A DNA stretch of 64,000 nt from Methylopila sp. Yamaguchi (GCF_002897035.1 NZ_BAUX01000001.1:1-64000); one strand, 5' to 3'. Counted from the stretch's first letter, positions 9,248 to 18,423 are shown. The notes: generated by a model not told the origin, from the sequence alone. A program made the numbers and translations.

Positions 9248-9430
9248 CACAAGCGGCACGTCGGCGGGTTCAACACGCAACCCGGCGGCGCGGTTAACTG
9301 GCTGAGAAGCGGATCACATGACTTTGCGCTGGAAACACATCACTGCGAGATCGCCAGGCTTATTCGAGACTTTCTCGCACGTTCCTTGAGCAATGAAAGA
9401 AATAGCCGACCGCAGACCTTGGAGGTACCG

Positions 9431-9829
9431 ATGACAGGACGTGAAGCGATCTTCCCCGCCGATCGGCATGCCCTTTATGCCGAGCATCGCTATTCAGCCG
9501 CGATCAAATCCGGCGATCTGCTATTTGTCTCCGGACAAGTGGGGAGCAGAGAAGACGGCTCGCCCGAACCGATATTTGAGGAGCAGGTTCGGCGTGCCTT
9601 CGCCAATCTGAAGTCTGTTTTGGCAGCGGCCGGTTGCACGTTTGATGACGTGGTCGATGTGACCACCTTCCACACCGATCCCGAGGCGCAGTTCGACACG
9701 ATCATGAAGGTCCGATCTGCGGAGATTGGGGATCCGCCTTTCCCGAACTGGACGGCGGTCGGCGTGACGTGGCTGGCCGGCTTCGATTTCGAAATCAAGG
9801 CGATCGCCCGTATTCCAGTTCAGCCTTGA
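9431..9829 (+). CDS. RidA (YjgF/YER057c)-family protein
   Basis: The 132-residue product shows the RidA fold signature: LLFVSGQVGSREDG, EEQVRRAFANLKSVLAAAG, VVDVTTFHTDP and a terminal FEIKAIARIPV. RidA proteins hydrolyse reactive enamines or imines, though distant members have other roles. The start at ATG 9431 follows GGAGGT closely. It follows the SDR in the same direction about 180 bases on and may be a separate transcript. Confidence 0.85.
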   Translation: MTGREAIFPADRHALYAEHRYSAAIKSGDLLFVSGQVGSREDGSPEPIFEEQVRRAFANLKSVLAAAGCTFDDVVDVTTFHTDPEAQFDTIMKVRSAEIGDPPFPNWTAVGVTWLAGFDFEIKAIARIPVQP

Positions 9830-10291
9830 GCGGCCATCGACGGTTCCGACGTCCTGCCGCCCTGCTGCCGGATGGTGAGATCGCAACCGGGGCTGGATGG
9901 CTCAGCCGAGATCCGGGCATTGCCGTCGTCGCCCGCGATCGTGGCGGAGGCTACGGGAGGCGGCAAACGCGCGTTTTGCCTCACGCGTTCAGGTCGCGGA
10001 TCGCTGGCATCTAATGGAGAATGCGGGCGCCGCCTTCCGCGACGCCGTTCGCGGCGCCATGTAGCCAATCCGCGATGCGTTCGGCGAGACCCGGATCGAT
10101 CCAAAGCTTCCGCTCGTGTTCCACTTTTCAGGACACAGTTTGTCGAATCACGGACCTAGCCGCGGACGCGCTCGCACGTCAGACAGTGTTCTGAACCACC
10201 GAGGGTCCCCACCTGCGCGATGCAGACGGATCCCTTCAAATCTGTATTTCGGATGGCGAGCTCCGCCGTTAGCCCGAGTAGGACGACGCGC
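9830..10291. other. Gene-free interval
   Basis: These 462 bases between the RidA-like gene and the pirin gene hold only short overlapping frames without family features. A weak AGGA stands before the pirin start. I see no RNA gene or repeat. Confidence 0.5.
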
Positions 10292-11227
10292 ATGAGTTGG
10301 AACCCCGCCATAGAGCCGGGCTGTCCCGACGAGGTGGGAATCGAAGCGATCGAAACCCTCATCGTTCCCCGAGCCCGAGACCTGGGTGGCTTCGAGGTTC
10401 GGCGCGCGCTGCCGGCTCCGAAGCGGCAGATGGTCGGCCCCTTCATCTTCTTCGACCAAGCCGGTCCGGCCGAGTTCCTCACCGGCCAGGGCGTCGATGT
10501 ACGGCCGCACCCGCATATAGGAATTGGCACCGTCACCTACCTGTATCGCGGCGACTTCCATCATCGAGACAGCATCGGCTCCGACCGGATCATCCGTCCC
10601 GGCGCGCTGAACTGGATGGTCGCCGGGCGTGGCGTCTCCCATTCGGAACGCACCTCGGCAGAAAGCCGCAAGGGGCCCAACAGCCTGTTCGGCATTCAGA
10701 CCTGGGTCGCCCTGCCCGAAAGCCATGAGGACATGGCGCCCGTTTTCGAGCATCACGGCAAGGAGATGCTGCCGGTGATCGAGGACCAGGGTGTTTCGGT
10801 TCGACTCATCCTGGGAAGCGCTTATGGCAAAATGGCCCCGGCCACGATGTTCTCCGAGACGTTCTACGCGGATGTCAGCCTCGAGGCAGGTCGCCGACTG
10901 CCGATGCCCGACGATCACGAGGACCGGGGCATTTACATCGTCGAAGGATCGATCTCGATCGCCGGCCAGGATTACGAGGCCCCCCAGATGATGGTCTTTC
11001 GCCCTGGCGACAGGATCACGGTCGCGGCTGGCGCGCGAGGCGCGCGGCTGATGATCCTGGGTGGCGCGACGCTCGCAGGACCACGTTACATCTGGTGGAA
11101 CTTCGTCGCCTCGTCATTGGAGCGCATCGAGGAGGCCAAAGCCGAATGGCGCGCGCAAGACTGGGGCAAGGGACGCTTTGATCTTCCGGCCGATGACCGG
11201 GACGAGCACATCCCCCTCCCCGACTAA
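10292..11227 (+). CDS. Pirin-family bicupin
   Basis: The 311-residue protein has the N-terminal cupin metal motif DVRPHPHIGIGTVTYLYRG followed by FHHRDS, and AGRGVSHSERT with a conserved His and Glu, as in pirins with quercetinase-like activity; a second cupin follows (EDRGIYIVEGSISIAG). The start ATG 10292 (MSWNPAIEPG) is chosen over an upstream in-frame ATG at 10220 because the extra residues are not conserved-looking and AGGA lies just upstream. Cellular role unknown. Confidence 0.85.
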   Translation: MSWNPAIEPGCPDEVGIEAIETLIVPRARDLGGFEVRRALPAPKRQMVGPFIFFDQAGPAEFLTGQGVDVRPHPHIGIGTVTYLYRGDFHHRDSIGSDRIIRPGALNWMVAGRGVSHSERTSAESRKGPNSLFGIQTWVALPESHEDMAPVFEHHGKEMLPVIEDQGVSVRLILGSAYGKMAPATMFSETFYADVSLEAGRRLPMPDDHEDRGIYIVEGSISIAGQDYEAPQMMVFRPGDRITVAAGARGARLMILGGATLAGPRYIWWNFVASSLERIEEAKAEWRAQDWGKGRFDLPADDRDEHIPLPD

Positions 11228-11317
11228 CCTGCGGACAGAAATCGCCGAAATCCCACCTGTTATCGCGCACGCCGTGAGCGATACGCGTTAATCCATTTGA
11301 TGCCCGGGGTGAGGCAG

Positions 11318-11944
11318 ATGATCTTCGCGACCTTCGTAGCCTTCGTACTGATCAGTGCGGCCCAAGTCGCCACGCCCGGTCCCTCGACGGTGTTCTTGCT
11401 CAACAATGCCATAATGTACGGCCCGCGGCGCGCCATCCTGGCGCTCAGTGGCGATCTGGCGGCCATCGTCATCCTCGCATCGCTGTCGGCCGTTGGGGTC
11501 GGCGCGTTGCTGGCGACCAACGCCGCGCTGTTCACCGCCCTTCGCCTCGGCGGTGCGCTGTATCTCTTCTGGCTTGGCGCTCAATACTTTCGTGCACCGA
11601 CGGTCGCGGCGGACCGCGACGATATTCGGCCGTCGCCCGAGGGCGGTGGTCTAGGCCTCTGGCTGCAGTCCTTCGGGATCGGGATCAGCAACCCGAAGGC
11701 CGTACTGTTCTTCGCCGCGCTGTTCCCGCAGTTTATCCCAGCGGATGGTGGGTACGGCCTGCTGGTTGCGCTTGTAGTGGCATTCGTAGCGACGAAGCTC
11801 GTCGTGCTCTCTTGCTACGCGCTCGCCGCCCGGCAGCTCCGCGGTCTGTTTTCCGGCAAGGCAAACGTCGAACTTGGACGCCGACTGACCGGAACCGTTT
11901 TCGTCCTGTTTGGCTGCCTGATGGTGTGGCCCATCCTGACCTGA
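11318..11944 (+). CDS. LysE/RhtB-family exporter
   Basis: The protein is a small hydrophobic membrane protein with about six transmembrane segments. ATPGPSTVFLLNNA near the N-terminus is the LysE/RhtB signature, and GIGISNPKAVLFFAALFPQF is the second conserved region. Such proteins export amino acids or similar metabolites. Start choice is uncertain: in-frame TTG 11297 and ATG 11300 also exist, but ATG 11318 follows GTGAGGCAG. The gene stands alone in the plus direction. Confidence 0.85.
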   Translation: MIFATFVAFVLISAAQVATPGPSTVFLLNNAIMYGPRRAILALSGDLAAIVILASLSAVGVGALLATNAALFTALRLGGALYLFWLGAQYFRAPTVAADRDDIRPSPEGGGLGLWLQSFGIGISNPKAVLFFAALFPQFIPADGGYGLLVALVVAFVATKLVVLSCYALAARQLRGLFSGKANVELGRRLTGTVFVLFGCLMVWPILT

Positions 11945-12136
11945 TTACCGGATGTTCTCGCGCCAATCGCAAGCTGCGTCACGGGCCGGGATCTCAGCAA
12001 ACCAATCTTAAAGTCTGCAAAAGCGCGCGGCCCAGCCCCTTAAGACCTACAGATCCAAACCAGACGACATGCCACCACCTGGATGACTCCGCTCGATATT
12101 CCGACATCGTGAAAGAGGCAGAGAAAGAAGATAACA

Positions 12137-12904
12137 ATGTCCAAGCTTGCAGCTACGGTCGCTGTCACGACCGCCCTTCTCTCCGGCTCGGCCGATGCCG
12201 AGCCGGCCAGGCCGACCATCGTCCTCGTCCACGGCGCCTTCGCCGATTCGTCGAGTTGGAATGGCGTCATTACCAATCTCCAGAAGCTCAGCTACAAGGT
12301 CGTGGCCGTCGCAAACCCTCTGCGCAGCGTCTCGAACGACGCGCGATACGTTTCCGAAGTTGTTGGAAGCATCGCAGGCCCGGTAGTCCTCGTCGGCCAT
12401 TCCTATGGCGGCCAGGTCATCGCAAACGCGGCCAAGGGACAGGGCCACGTCAAGTCGCTGGTCTTCGTTGCCGCCTTCGCGCCCGACGCTGGCGAGGCCG
12501 CTGCCGAGCTGGCAGGCAAATTCCCCGGCGGTACGCTTGGCTCGGCACTAGCGCCGCCGGTCAAGCTCGCGGGCGGCGGCGTCGACCTTTATATCGACCA
12601 AGCGAAGTTTCGCGAGCAGTTCGCCCATGACCTCCCCGCCGAGGCCACCGCGTTGATGGCGGCCGGCCAGCGACCCATCACCGAGGCGGCCCTGACGGAG
12701 AAGTCGGGCGAACCGGCCTGGAAGTCCCTGCCCTCGTATTTCATCTACGGCGACGGCGACAAGAACATCCCGGCTAAGGCGCTGGGATACATGGCGGAGC
12801 GGGCAGGCTCGAAGCGGACGATCGTGGTCCCAGGCGGATCGCACGTCGTCATGGTCTCGCAGCCGCAGGTCGTGGCGGACCTTATCGTGGAAGCTGCTCG
12901 TTAG
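12137..12904 (+). CDS. Exported alpha/beta hydrolase
   Basis: A short signal peptide (KLAATVAVTTALLSGSADA) precedes an alpha/beta-hydrolase domain of about 235 residues. VLVHGAFADSSSW supplies the oxyanion region, LVGHSYGG the nucleophile elbow with catalytic Ser, GDGDKNIP the acid region, and VVPGGSHVVMVSQP the catalytic His. The family includes salicylate esterase- and pyrethroid hydrolase-like enzymes; the substrate cannot be deduced. The start ATG 12137 follows an AGAAAGAAG purine tract. Confidence 0.85.
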   Translation: MSKLAATVAVTTALLSGSADAEPARPTIVLVHGAFADSSSWNGVITNLQKLSYKVVAVANPLRSVSNDARYVSEVVGSIAGPVVLVGHSYGGQVIANAAKGQGHVKSLVFVAAFAPDAGEAAAELAGKFPGGTLGSALAPPVKLAGGGVDLYIDQAKFREQFAHDLPAEATALMAAGQRPITEAALTEKSGEPAWKSLPSYFIYGDGDKNIPAKALGYMAERAGSKRTIVVPGGSHVVMVSQPQVVADLIVEAAR

Positions 12905-13573
12905 GCGCCATTGGCGGAATCGCGCCACGACGGTCGGCGTCGTGGCCGTCGGCGCCCTGGCTTTGCTTGCCTTCCGCCACTCAAGTCCGTCGGCCTCTCA
13001 CCGGCAAGCGGGATCGAACGGGAGGCCGCACGACTTTGCAGCCACTGTCTCGAACGTGGCGATGAAATCGGGGATTGTGAGTGTTGTTGCGGCAACGCGG
13101 CCTCAACGGAGTTGTCATGCACGCCGGAGCGCCATTGCCTCACCGAACGGCGAGTTCGACCATTGCGGCCCTTCCAGGGAGCGGAAAATGCGCAGGCGAA
13201 AGACCGCGAGTTTTGAAAGGCGCGGCCAACGAGATGTTGACGCGCACCGGCGGTGGTGATCGCCATCGGAGCTGTCGTCTTACTGCCATTGATCGGCCGA
13301 ATGATACGCTTGATCGTGCGCTGATAGCAGGCCGATCGCCTCAGGGAACGCCCTTCAAAAAAACCGGCCGACGATCCAGCCCGCTCATCAGGCTACGTTT
13401 GCTCGGCAAGACCCGACTTGCCGCACGATACTAGCTCGTGCTTGTCTTATCGCCGTACCGAGACGCCCACCGCTTGCGTCAAGGACCACGACAGCCACGA
13501 GGGCTGTCCGGCACCTAGTCTAGTCCCTCGACGCGAACGATCCTGCGTTAGTTCGGCGGACCAAATATTGTCT
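12905..13573. other. Gene-free interval
   Basis: No frame in these 669 bases shows family features or a good ribosome-binding site, and several short frames overlap on both strands. It borders the lower-GC SnoaL-like gene and the transposase scar and may be decayed accessory DNA. Confidence 0.5.
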
Positions 13574-14161
13574 TCAGACCCTGGTTTCCCACCCGTCCGG
13601 CCTTGCCTTGATGAGATACTCACCACTTTCTCTAAAACTGCGGACGGTTGCAAAAGTATCTTCCATAAACTGCACGTAGGACAGCTTGCCGTGTTCCCCG
13701 CGCGCCAGAACCGCGAATGGTGATGTCACCGTTTTACCCAAAAGACTTGACGTGTAGGTAAACGAGCCAAAAATCGCTGCGCCATCCTTGTTTTCAAAAG
13801 TGTCATGAATCTCGAAGTTGTCCACTTTCCAATAACGGCTGACGTCGATAAATGTCTTCACGAGTGCTTCTGTACCATCGTTCGTTCCGGCCCAAGGCAT
13901 GATCTTCTTTAGTTCCGCGTTTTGAAAGTTGAGCGATACGTATGTGAATTTATCAGTCGTAAATTGTTTGACGAAATCGATATCGGTCGGGTTGGACAAG
14001 ATCGACTTCAATACAGCCAAAGGTGATGCCATCGATGCAGGTTCGGCTGTGGAAGACTGCTGCGCAAGAGCGTGTGCACTAATGGACACGATGAAATCAT
14101 CCTCTGCGGTAATCCCGGAAACGGGGTGCCCAATAGTCAGACCTTCATCAGTCACCAGCAA
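13574..14161 (-). CDS. SnoaL/NTF2-like protein
   Basis: The C-terminal two-thirds looks like a small alpha+beta-barrel SnoaL/ketosteroid-isomerase-like domain (AELKKIMPWAGTNDGTEAL, YWKVDNFEIHDTFENKDGAAIFGSF, FRESGEYLIKARP). The N-terminus is uncertain: the frame opens at 14161, but MASPLAVLKSILSNP at about 14032 is a plausible start, and the preceding ISAHALAQQ resembles the end of a signal peptide whose beginning is missing. Its base composition is clearly more AT-rich than neighbouring genes, suggesting separate origin. Function unknown. Confidence 0.6.
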   Translation of the reverse strand: MLVTDEGLTIGHPVSGITAEDDFIVSISAHALAQQSSTAEPASMASPLAVLKSILSNPTDIDFVKQFTTDKFTYVSLNFQNAELKKIMPWAGTNDGTEALVKTFIDVSRYWKVDNFEIHDTFENKDGAAIFGSFTYTSSLLGKTVTSPFAVLARGEHGKLSYVQFMEDTFATVRSFRESGEYLIKARPDGWETRV

Positions 14162-14353
14162 GCGGTGTGAGGAGGCCGGGACACCATTGGCTTATCCCGT
14201 TAACCGCTTTGGAGCACAATTGCTCCTTAGGACACGATAGCGCTCAGAACCGGCCACTGTTAGTCTCACGCGGTGTCAAGCTGTGTTGCGCTAGCTGGAA
14301 CGTTGCACCTAGGCGTGCGCGTTTGACATCCACACCAAGTAGAGCATTTCAGA

Positions 14354-14838
14354 TGGCGCGCGCTCGGCATTGTCACGTTAGGGGCTGCCCGGCGCATGGT
14401 GGCGGAATGACCTCGACCTCCTACGCTCGTCACCGTTTCGCGCCGGCCATCATCAAACATGCCGTGTGGCTCTATCTCCGCTTTACGCTAAGCTTCAGAG
14501 ACGTCGAGGACCTGCTCGCAGATCGAGGCGTCGACGTCTCCTACGAGACGGTCAGACGATGGGTGACGAAATTCGGCCCGGCCTTCGCAAAGTCCTATGT
14601 GAAGACGCAGCAGCTGCGCGAGAGCGAGGCCCTGTTCGCGGCGAAGAGCGGCGCCCTTACGCTGATCCCGGTCAACGAGGGCGGCGAAGGCTTCAAGGCG
14701 GAGCTCGTCGTGACCGAGAAGCTGTCCAAGATCGGGTTCTACCCGCGCCCCGTCGATTTCCGGACGGTGATCGACGACCGCTACACCGCCCAGATCGAGG
14801 CCGGCGACGCTTGGCGCGAGGCGGCCAAGGCCAACTGA
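14354..14838 (+). pseudogene. IS6-type transposase fragment fused to a foreign C-terminus
   Basis: From about 14408 to 14600 the frame encodes the N-terminus of an IS6/IS26-like transposase: YARHRFAPAIIKHAVWLYLR, FRDVEDLLADRGVDVSYETV and RRWVTKFGPAFA. The expected DDE core (which should begin with a WHLDE-like motif) is missing. Instead the frame continues without a stop into about 80 unrelated residues (VNEGGEGFKAELVVTEKL, FYPRPVDFRTVIDDRY, ending AWREAAKAN), which resemble the end of a periplasmic binding protein, though that is tentative. The junction is near 14600. Neither half is complete; terminal inverted repeats were not found. Confidence 0.65.
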
Positions 14839-14849
14839 ACATGTGGGCT

Positions 14850-14883
14850 GAACCGGCCGCCGGAGCGATCCGGCGGCCGGTTC
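14850..14883. terminator. Bidirectional hairpin terminator
   Basis: A perfect 15-base stem (GAACCGGCCGCCGGA / TCCGGCGGCCGGTTC) with loop GCGA lies between the converging 14838 and 14885 gene ends. No T-run follows, but position and strength fit a terminator for either strand. Confidence 0.65.
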
Positions 14884-14884
14884 G

Positions 14885-15751
14885 TCACGTGTTGCGGAAG
14901 CCGAGCGCCTCGAGCGCCTGCCGCAGCACATGACGGCCCTTGAGCGCGGCGACGGTGCGGAGGCGGTCCACCGCCAGCACCGTCCACGGCGTCGGATCGA
15001 GCCGCTGTTCGGCGCGGAAGTCGAGGCTGTGGGCGTCGTGGCGGCCGATCGCCGGATGCTGGGCGTCCAGCGCATACCGGTTCCGATGCAGCACCGCTGC
15101 CTGCGGCAGTCGGGGCTTCACGGCTGCAGGCGTCTCCGGATCCTCGTAGCCGACCGTGAGGCCGAACACGACGGCCGCCCGGGGAGGCAGGCCCACTTCG
15201 CGGGCGACCTCGACGGGATGGTTGCGGAGCGCGCCGATGTAGCACGTTCCGAGTCCGAGCGACTCCGCCGCGACCAGCGCGTTCTGGGCCGCAAGCGCCG
15301 CATCGAACGCCGCGATCAGGAAGCCTTCCAGATAATCGCCGCCCTCGAGGCCGGTGCCCTGCTCGTCGGCGAGCGCGGCGGCCCGGGCGAGATCCGCGAC
15401 CCAGACCAGGAGCAGCGGCGCCTCGCGGATGTGCTTCTGGTCGCCCGCGAGCCGGGACAGCCGCGCCTTCTGCTCGGGGTCGTCGACCGCCACGACGCTC
15501 CAGGCCTGCGCGTTCGACGACGTAGGGGCGGATTGCGCCGCGGCTACGAGGATCTCGACGACGCCGTCGGGAAGCGGCGTCGGGCGATAGCTCCGCACGC
15601 TGCGATGGCCGAGCAGCACGCCGAGGGTCTCGTTCCAGTGCGCGCTCGCCCCCGCCACGAGCTCGCGGTAGCGCGCGTGAAGCGCCGCCTCCGCATCGGC
15701 GCGTGCGTCGGCGAAGGCCGGTTCGGCCGGCAGATCGGCGGTCAACGTCAT
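14885..15751 (-). CDS. NfsA/Frp-type FMN oxidoreductase (nitroreductase family)
   Basis: The 288-residue protein matches NfsA/Frp flavoproteins: HRSVRSYRPTPLP and SAPTSSNAQAWS near the N-terminus, GDQKHIREAPLLLVW, AQNALVAAESLGLGTCYIG and LTVGYEDPETPAAVKPRLP. These enzymes use NADPH to reduce FMN, flavins or nitro compounds. ATG 15751 follows GGAG. No other flavin reductase is visible in the window, while six monooxygenases that need reduced FMN follow, so this protein may be their electron supplier; that is inference from context. It is divergent from the SDR at 16159. Confidence 0.82.
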   Translation of the reverse strand: MTLTADLPAEPAFADARADAEAALHARYRELVAGASAHWNETLGVLLGHRSVRSYRPTPLPDGVVEILVAAAQSAPTSSNAQAWSVVAVDDPEQKARLSRLAGDQKHIREAPLLLVWVADLARAAALADEQGTGLEGGDYLEGFLIAAFDAALAAQNALVAAESLGLGTCYIGALRNHPVEVAREVGLPPRAAVVFGLTVGYEDPETPAAVKPRLPQAAVLHRNRYALDAQHPAIGRHDAHSLDFRAEQRLDPTPWTVLAVDRLRTVAALKGRHVLRQALEALGFRNT

Positions 15752-16158
15752 GAGTATCTCCAACTGAAAGGGCCCTGGCGCGGCGTCCGGAACGATGGGC
15801 CGCAGAGTTCGCCGACCGAACCGGCGTTCCAGTCCGCCAACGTCCGGCGCGACCGAGGATCGTTCGCATCCTGCGCGACAAATCACCTTCTGAACGAAGG
15901 ACGACCAACGGACGACGTCAAGTGCGTGGAATCAACCGATCATCCCGAAACATCGCTGGCGAAGGCGATTATTTTCTTCTCGTCCCGAAAACGTATCGTT
16001 GCTTTGCGACTTGCGCGGATCACCTATGATCCCGGCGCACGGGGCGGTTCGTCGTCCGTTGCCTCGGCTCAGCCCGGCCCCTCCGCCCTGTCCCCGCCAG
16101 TCCCTGTCGCCAAGCGCCGCCCTCACCCCTTTTGCCGCTTTCTGGAGACGCCACCGCC
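15752..16158. other. Divergent promoter interval
   Basis: The 407-base gap separates the divergent flavin oxidoreductase and SDR. An AT-rich patch around 15965-16010 (GATTATTTTCTTC) is the likely promoter zone for one or both genes. No gene with family features is visible. Confidence 0.5.
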
Positions 16159-16896
16159 ATGCCGCTTCCGTTCGACGACAAGGTCTTCTGGGTCACCGGC
16201 GCGTCGGGCGCGCTCGGGCGCGCCACCGCCCTCCTGCTCGCCGAGCGCGGCGCGACCGTGGTCGCCTCGGGCCGCTCGGTCGCGGAGACCGACTTCGGCG
16301 ACGCTCCGCGCATCGACCGCCTTCCTGTCGACGTGACCGACGACGCCAGCGTCCGCGCGGGCTTCGCCGCCCTGCTGGAGCGCCATGGCCGCATCGACGG
16401 TCTTGTCGCCAGCACCAACGTCGGCGCCTTCGCGGACTTTCTCGAGCTGACCGACGACGACTGGCTGCGTGTGATCCAAGCCAAGCTGCTCGGGAGCGTC
16501 CGTCCCGTCCGCGCGGCGCTCCCGACGCTGATCGATCAGGCCAAGGGCGCCATCGTGCTGATCTCGGGCCGCGGCGGCATCGATCCGCCCCCGCAGCACT
16601 TCCCGGGCGCGAGCGTCAACGCCGCGCTCGATCTGCTGGCGCAGAGCCTCGGCCGGCGCTACGGGCCGGACGGCGTGCGCGTCAACGCGGTCGCGCCGGG
16701 TCCCATCCAGTCGCCACGCTCGGCCCGGCTTGCCGGCGCCACCGAGGAGCGGAAGCGCTTCAGCCGCACCGCGACGCCAGGGCCGGGCCTCCCCGCAGAC
16801 GTTGCGGAGGCCGTCGCGTTCCTGCTGTCCGACGCCGCGAAGTTCGTGAACGGGTCGCGGCTTTACGTGGACGGCGGCGGGCAGCCCTACGCGTGA
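16159..16896 (+). CDS. SDR-family protein with altered active site
   Basis: The 245-residue Rossmann protein has WVTGASGALGRATALLLAE for cofactor binding and a C-terminal VAFLLSDAAKFVNGSRLYVD. At the catalytic YxxxK region it reads HFPGASVNAALDLLAQ, where both Tyr and Lys appear replaced, although the preceding Ser remains (VLISGRGG). Such GAxNAAL variants exist in the family and may be non-classical or inactive. ATG 16159 follows GGAG. It stands just before the first monooxygenase, separated from it by a strong hairpin. Confidence 0.8.
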   Translation: MPLPFDDKVFWVTGASGALGRATALLLAERGATVVASGRSVAETDFGDAPRIDRLPVDVTDDASVRAGFAALLERHGRIDGLVASTNVGAFADFLELTDDDWLRVIQAKLLGSVRPVRAALPTLIDQAKGAIVLISGRGGIDPPPQHFPGASVNAALDLLAQSLGRRYGPDGVRVNAVAPGPIQSPRSARLAGATEERKRFSRTATPGPGLPADVAEAVAFLLSDAAKFVNGSRLYVDGGGQPYA

Positions 16897-16943
16897 GCAC
16901 ACCCCGCGCGACGAGGGCCTCCCTATCGCCCGGCCGCTCAACG

Positions 16944-16973
16944 CTTTCGTCGGCGCACGCCCGCCGACGAAAG
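16944..16973 (+). terminator. Hairpin after SDR
   Basis: A perfect 12-base stem CTTTCGTCGGCG/CGCCGACGAAAG with a 6-base loop lies 47 bases after the SDR stop and is followed by AAATTCTTTCTC, a loose T-rich tract. It fits a rho-independent terminator and separates the SDR from the following operon. Confidence 0.6.
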
Positions 16974-17064
16974 AAATTCTTTCTCTCGGAAAAACAAATG
17001 ATAATTTCTATCGAAATTGTGAATTGAGTTAGCCCTGTCCCTCCTGACACGGGACACCGCAGAC
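16970..17064 (+). promoter_or_regulatory. Promoter region of first organosulfur operon
   Basis: This AT-rich stretch just before the LLM gene contains AAAGAA-A-TTCTTT (16970-16982) and AATTTC/GAAATT with a 4-base centre (17003-17018). These are candidate regulator sites; no clear -35/-10 pair is defined. Confidence 0.35.
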
Positions 17065-18423
17065 GTGGCCGCAACGCGAGAGCTCCACCTCAACCTGAAC
17101 TTCCTCCACGCCGGCACCTTCGCCTCCGCGTGGCGTTGGCCGGCGTCGCAGCCGGGCGACTTCGCCGACGTGGAGTTCTACGTCCGCATCGCGCAGCTCG
17201 CGGAGAAGGCGACCTTCGACGCGATCTTCCTCGCGGACGTGCCCTCGCTGTCGGACCAGCCGGGCCACCGCACCTTCAACGCGCTCGAGCCCACGATCAC
17301 GCTCGCCACCATCGCGGCGCGCACCACGCGCATCGGCCTGATCGCCACCGCCTCGTCGAGCTTCAACGAGCCCTACAACATCGCCCGCCGCTTCGCCTCC
17401 CTCGACCATGCGAGCGGCGGCCGCGCCGGCCTCAACGTGGTCACAACGGCCGATCCGTCGACGGCCGCGAACTTCAGCGCGACCCAGCTGTCCCATGGCG
17501 CCCGCTACGACCGCGCGGCCGAGTTCGCGGAGGTGGTGAAGACGCTCTGGGACAGCTGGGAGGACGGCGCGCTGGTGGGCCACAAGGCCTCCGGTAGGCT
17601 CGTCGACACCGCGAAAGTGCATCCCGCCCGGCATGAGGGCGCGCATTTCTCCGTCGCCGGCGCCCTCAACGTGCCGCGCCCTCCCCAGGGCCGGCCGATC
17701 GTGGTGCAGGCCGGAGGCTCCGACGACGGCAAGCGGCTGGCCGCGGAGCACGCCGACGCGGTCTTCACCGTCGCCTACACGCTCGACGACGCAGAGCTTT
17801 ACGCGAACGATCTCCGCGCCCGGCTGGTCCAAGCGGGCCGGTCCCCGTCCGACGTCCTGATCTTCCCGGGCCTCGTCACCGTGATTGGCGGCACCGAGAC
17901 TGAGGCGAAGCGGCGCGAACAGGAGCTCTGGGAGCTGACGCCGATCGAGTACGGGATCGGCCGGCTCGCGAGCATCCTCCAGGTCGATCCCGCCCGCCTG
18001 AAGCTCGACGAGCCCCTGCCCTCTGACCTGACGCTGCCGGCGAACGGCATGCAGACCTTCTTCCGCGGGGCGGTCGCGCTCGCCGCGCGCGGCGGCTTCA
18101 CCGTGCGCCAGCTCATCCGCGCCCAGGGCGGCGGCACCGGGCACCGCATCATCGTCGGGACGCCCGAGCAGATCGCCGACGACATCGAGCGCTGGTTCCG
18201 CGCCGGCGCCGTCGACGGCTTCAACGTGATGCCGGATGTGATCGCCGACGGCTTCCCCGCCTTCGCGGAGCAGGTCGTCCCGCTGCTGCGCGCGAAAGGC
18301 CTGTTCCGCGCCGCCTATGAGGGCCGGACCCTGCGCGACCACTTCGGGCTTGCCCGCCCTCCCCGGCGCGCGGCTGCGCAACCCGTCGAGGCCGGCCGCC
18401 TGCTTCAGGAGAGCTACGCATGA
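17065..18423 (+). CDS. LLM flavin-dependent monooxygenase (NtaA/DszA family) 1
   Basis: This 452-residue TIM-barrel protein has the bacterial-luciferase-like signatures FDAIFLADVPSLS, TASSSFNEPYNIARRFASLD, SGGRAGLNVVTTAD, RPIVVQAGGSDDGKRLAA and DGFNVMPDVI. Members of the NtaA/SnaA/DszA branch use FMNH2 and O2 to cleave C-N or C-S bonds; there is no flavin reductase domain, so reduced FMN must be supplied by another enzyme. The start is GTG 17065. Its stop overlaps the ATG of the DszC-like gene (ATGA), a pairing that recalls DszA/DszC. Exact substrate unknown. Confidence 0.88.
   Translation: MAATRELHLNLNFLHAGTFASAWRWPASQPGDFADVEFYVRIAQLAEKATFDAIFLADVPSLSDQPGHRTFNALEPTITLATIAARTTRIGLIATASSSFNEPYNIARRFASLDHASGGRAGLNVVTTADPSTAANFSATQLSHGARYDRAAEFAEVVKTLWDSWEDGALVGHKASGRLVDTAKVHPARHEGAHFSVAGALNVPRPPQGRPIVVQAGGSDDGKRLAAEHADAVFTVAYTLDDAELYANDLRARLVQAGRSPSDVLIFPGLVTVIGGTETEAKRREQELWELTPIEYGIGRLASILQVDPARLKLDEPLPSDLTLPANGMQTFFRGAVALAARGGFTVRQLIRAQGGGTGHRIIVGTPEQIADDIERWFRAGAVDGFNVMPDVIADGFPAFAEQVVPLLRAKGLFRAAYEGRTLRDHFGLARPPRRAAAQPVEAGRLLQESYA

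Noticed and set aside
13081-13434. Plus-strand frame in the 12.9-13.6 kb gap
   Set aside because: No recognisable domain or start signal and it overlaps other equally poor frames.
17029-18381. Minus-strand frame of 450 codons opposite LLM 1
   Set aside because: Shadow of the LLM gene; no start context or motifs.
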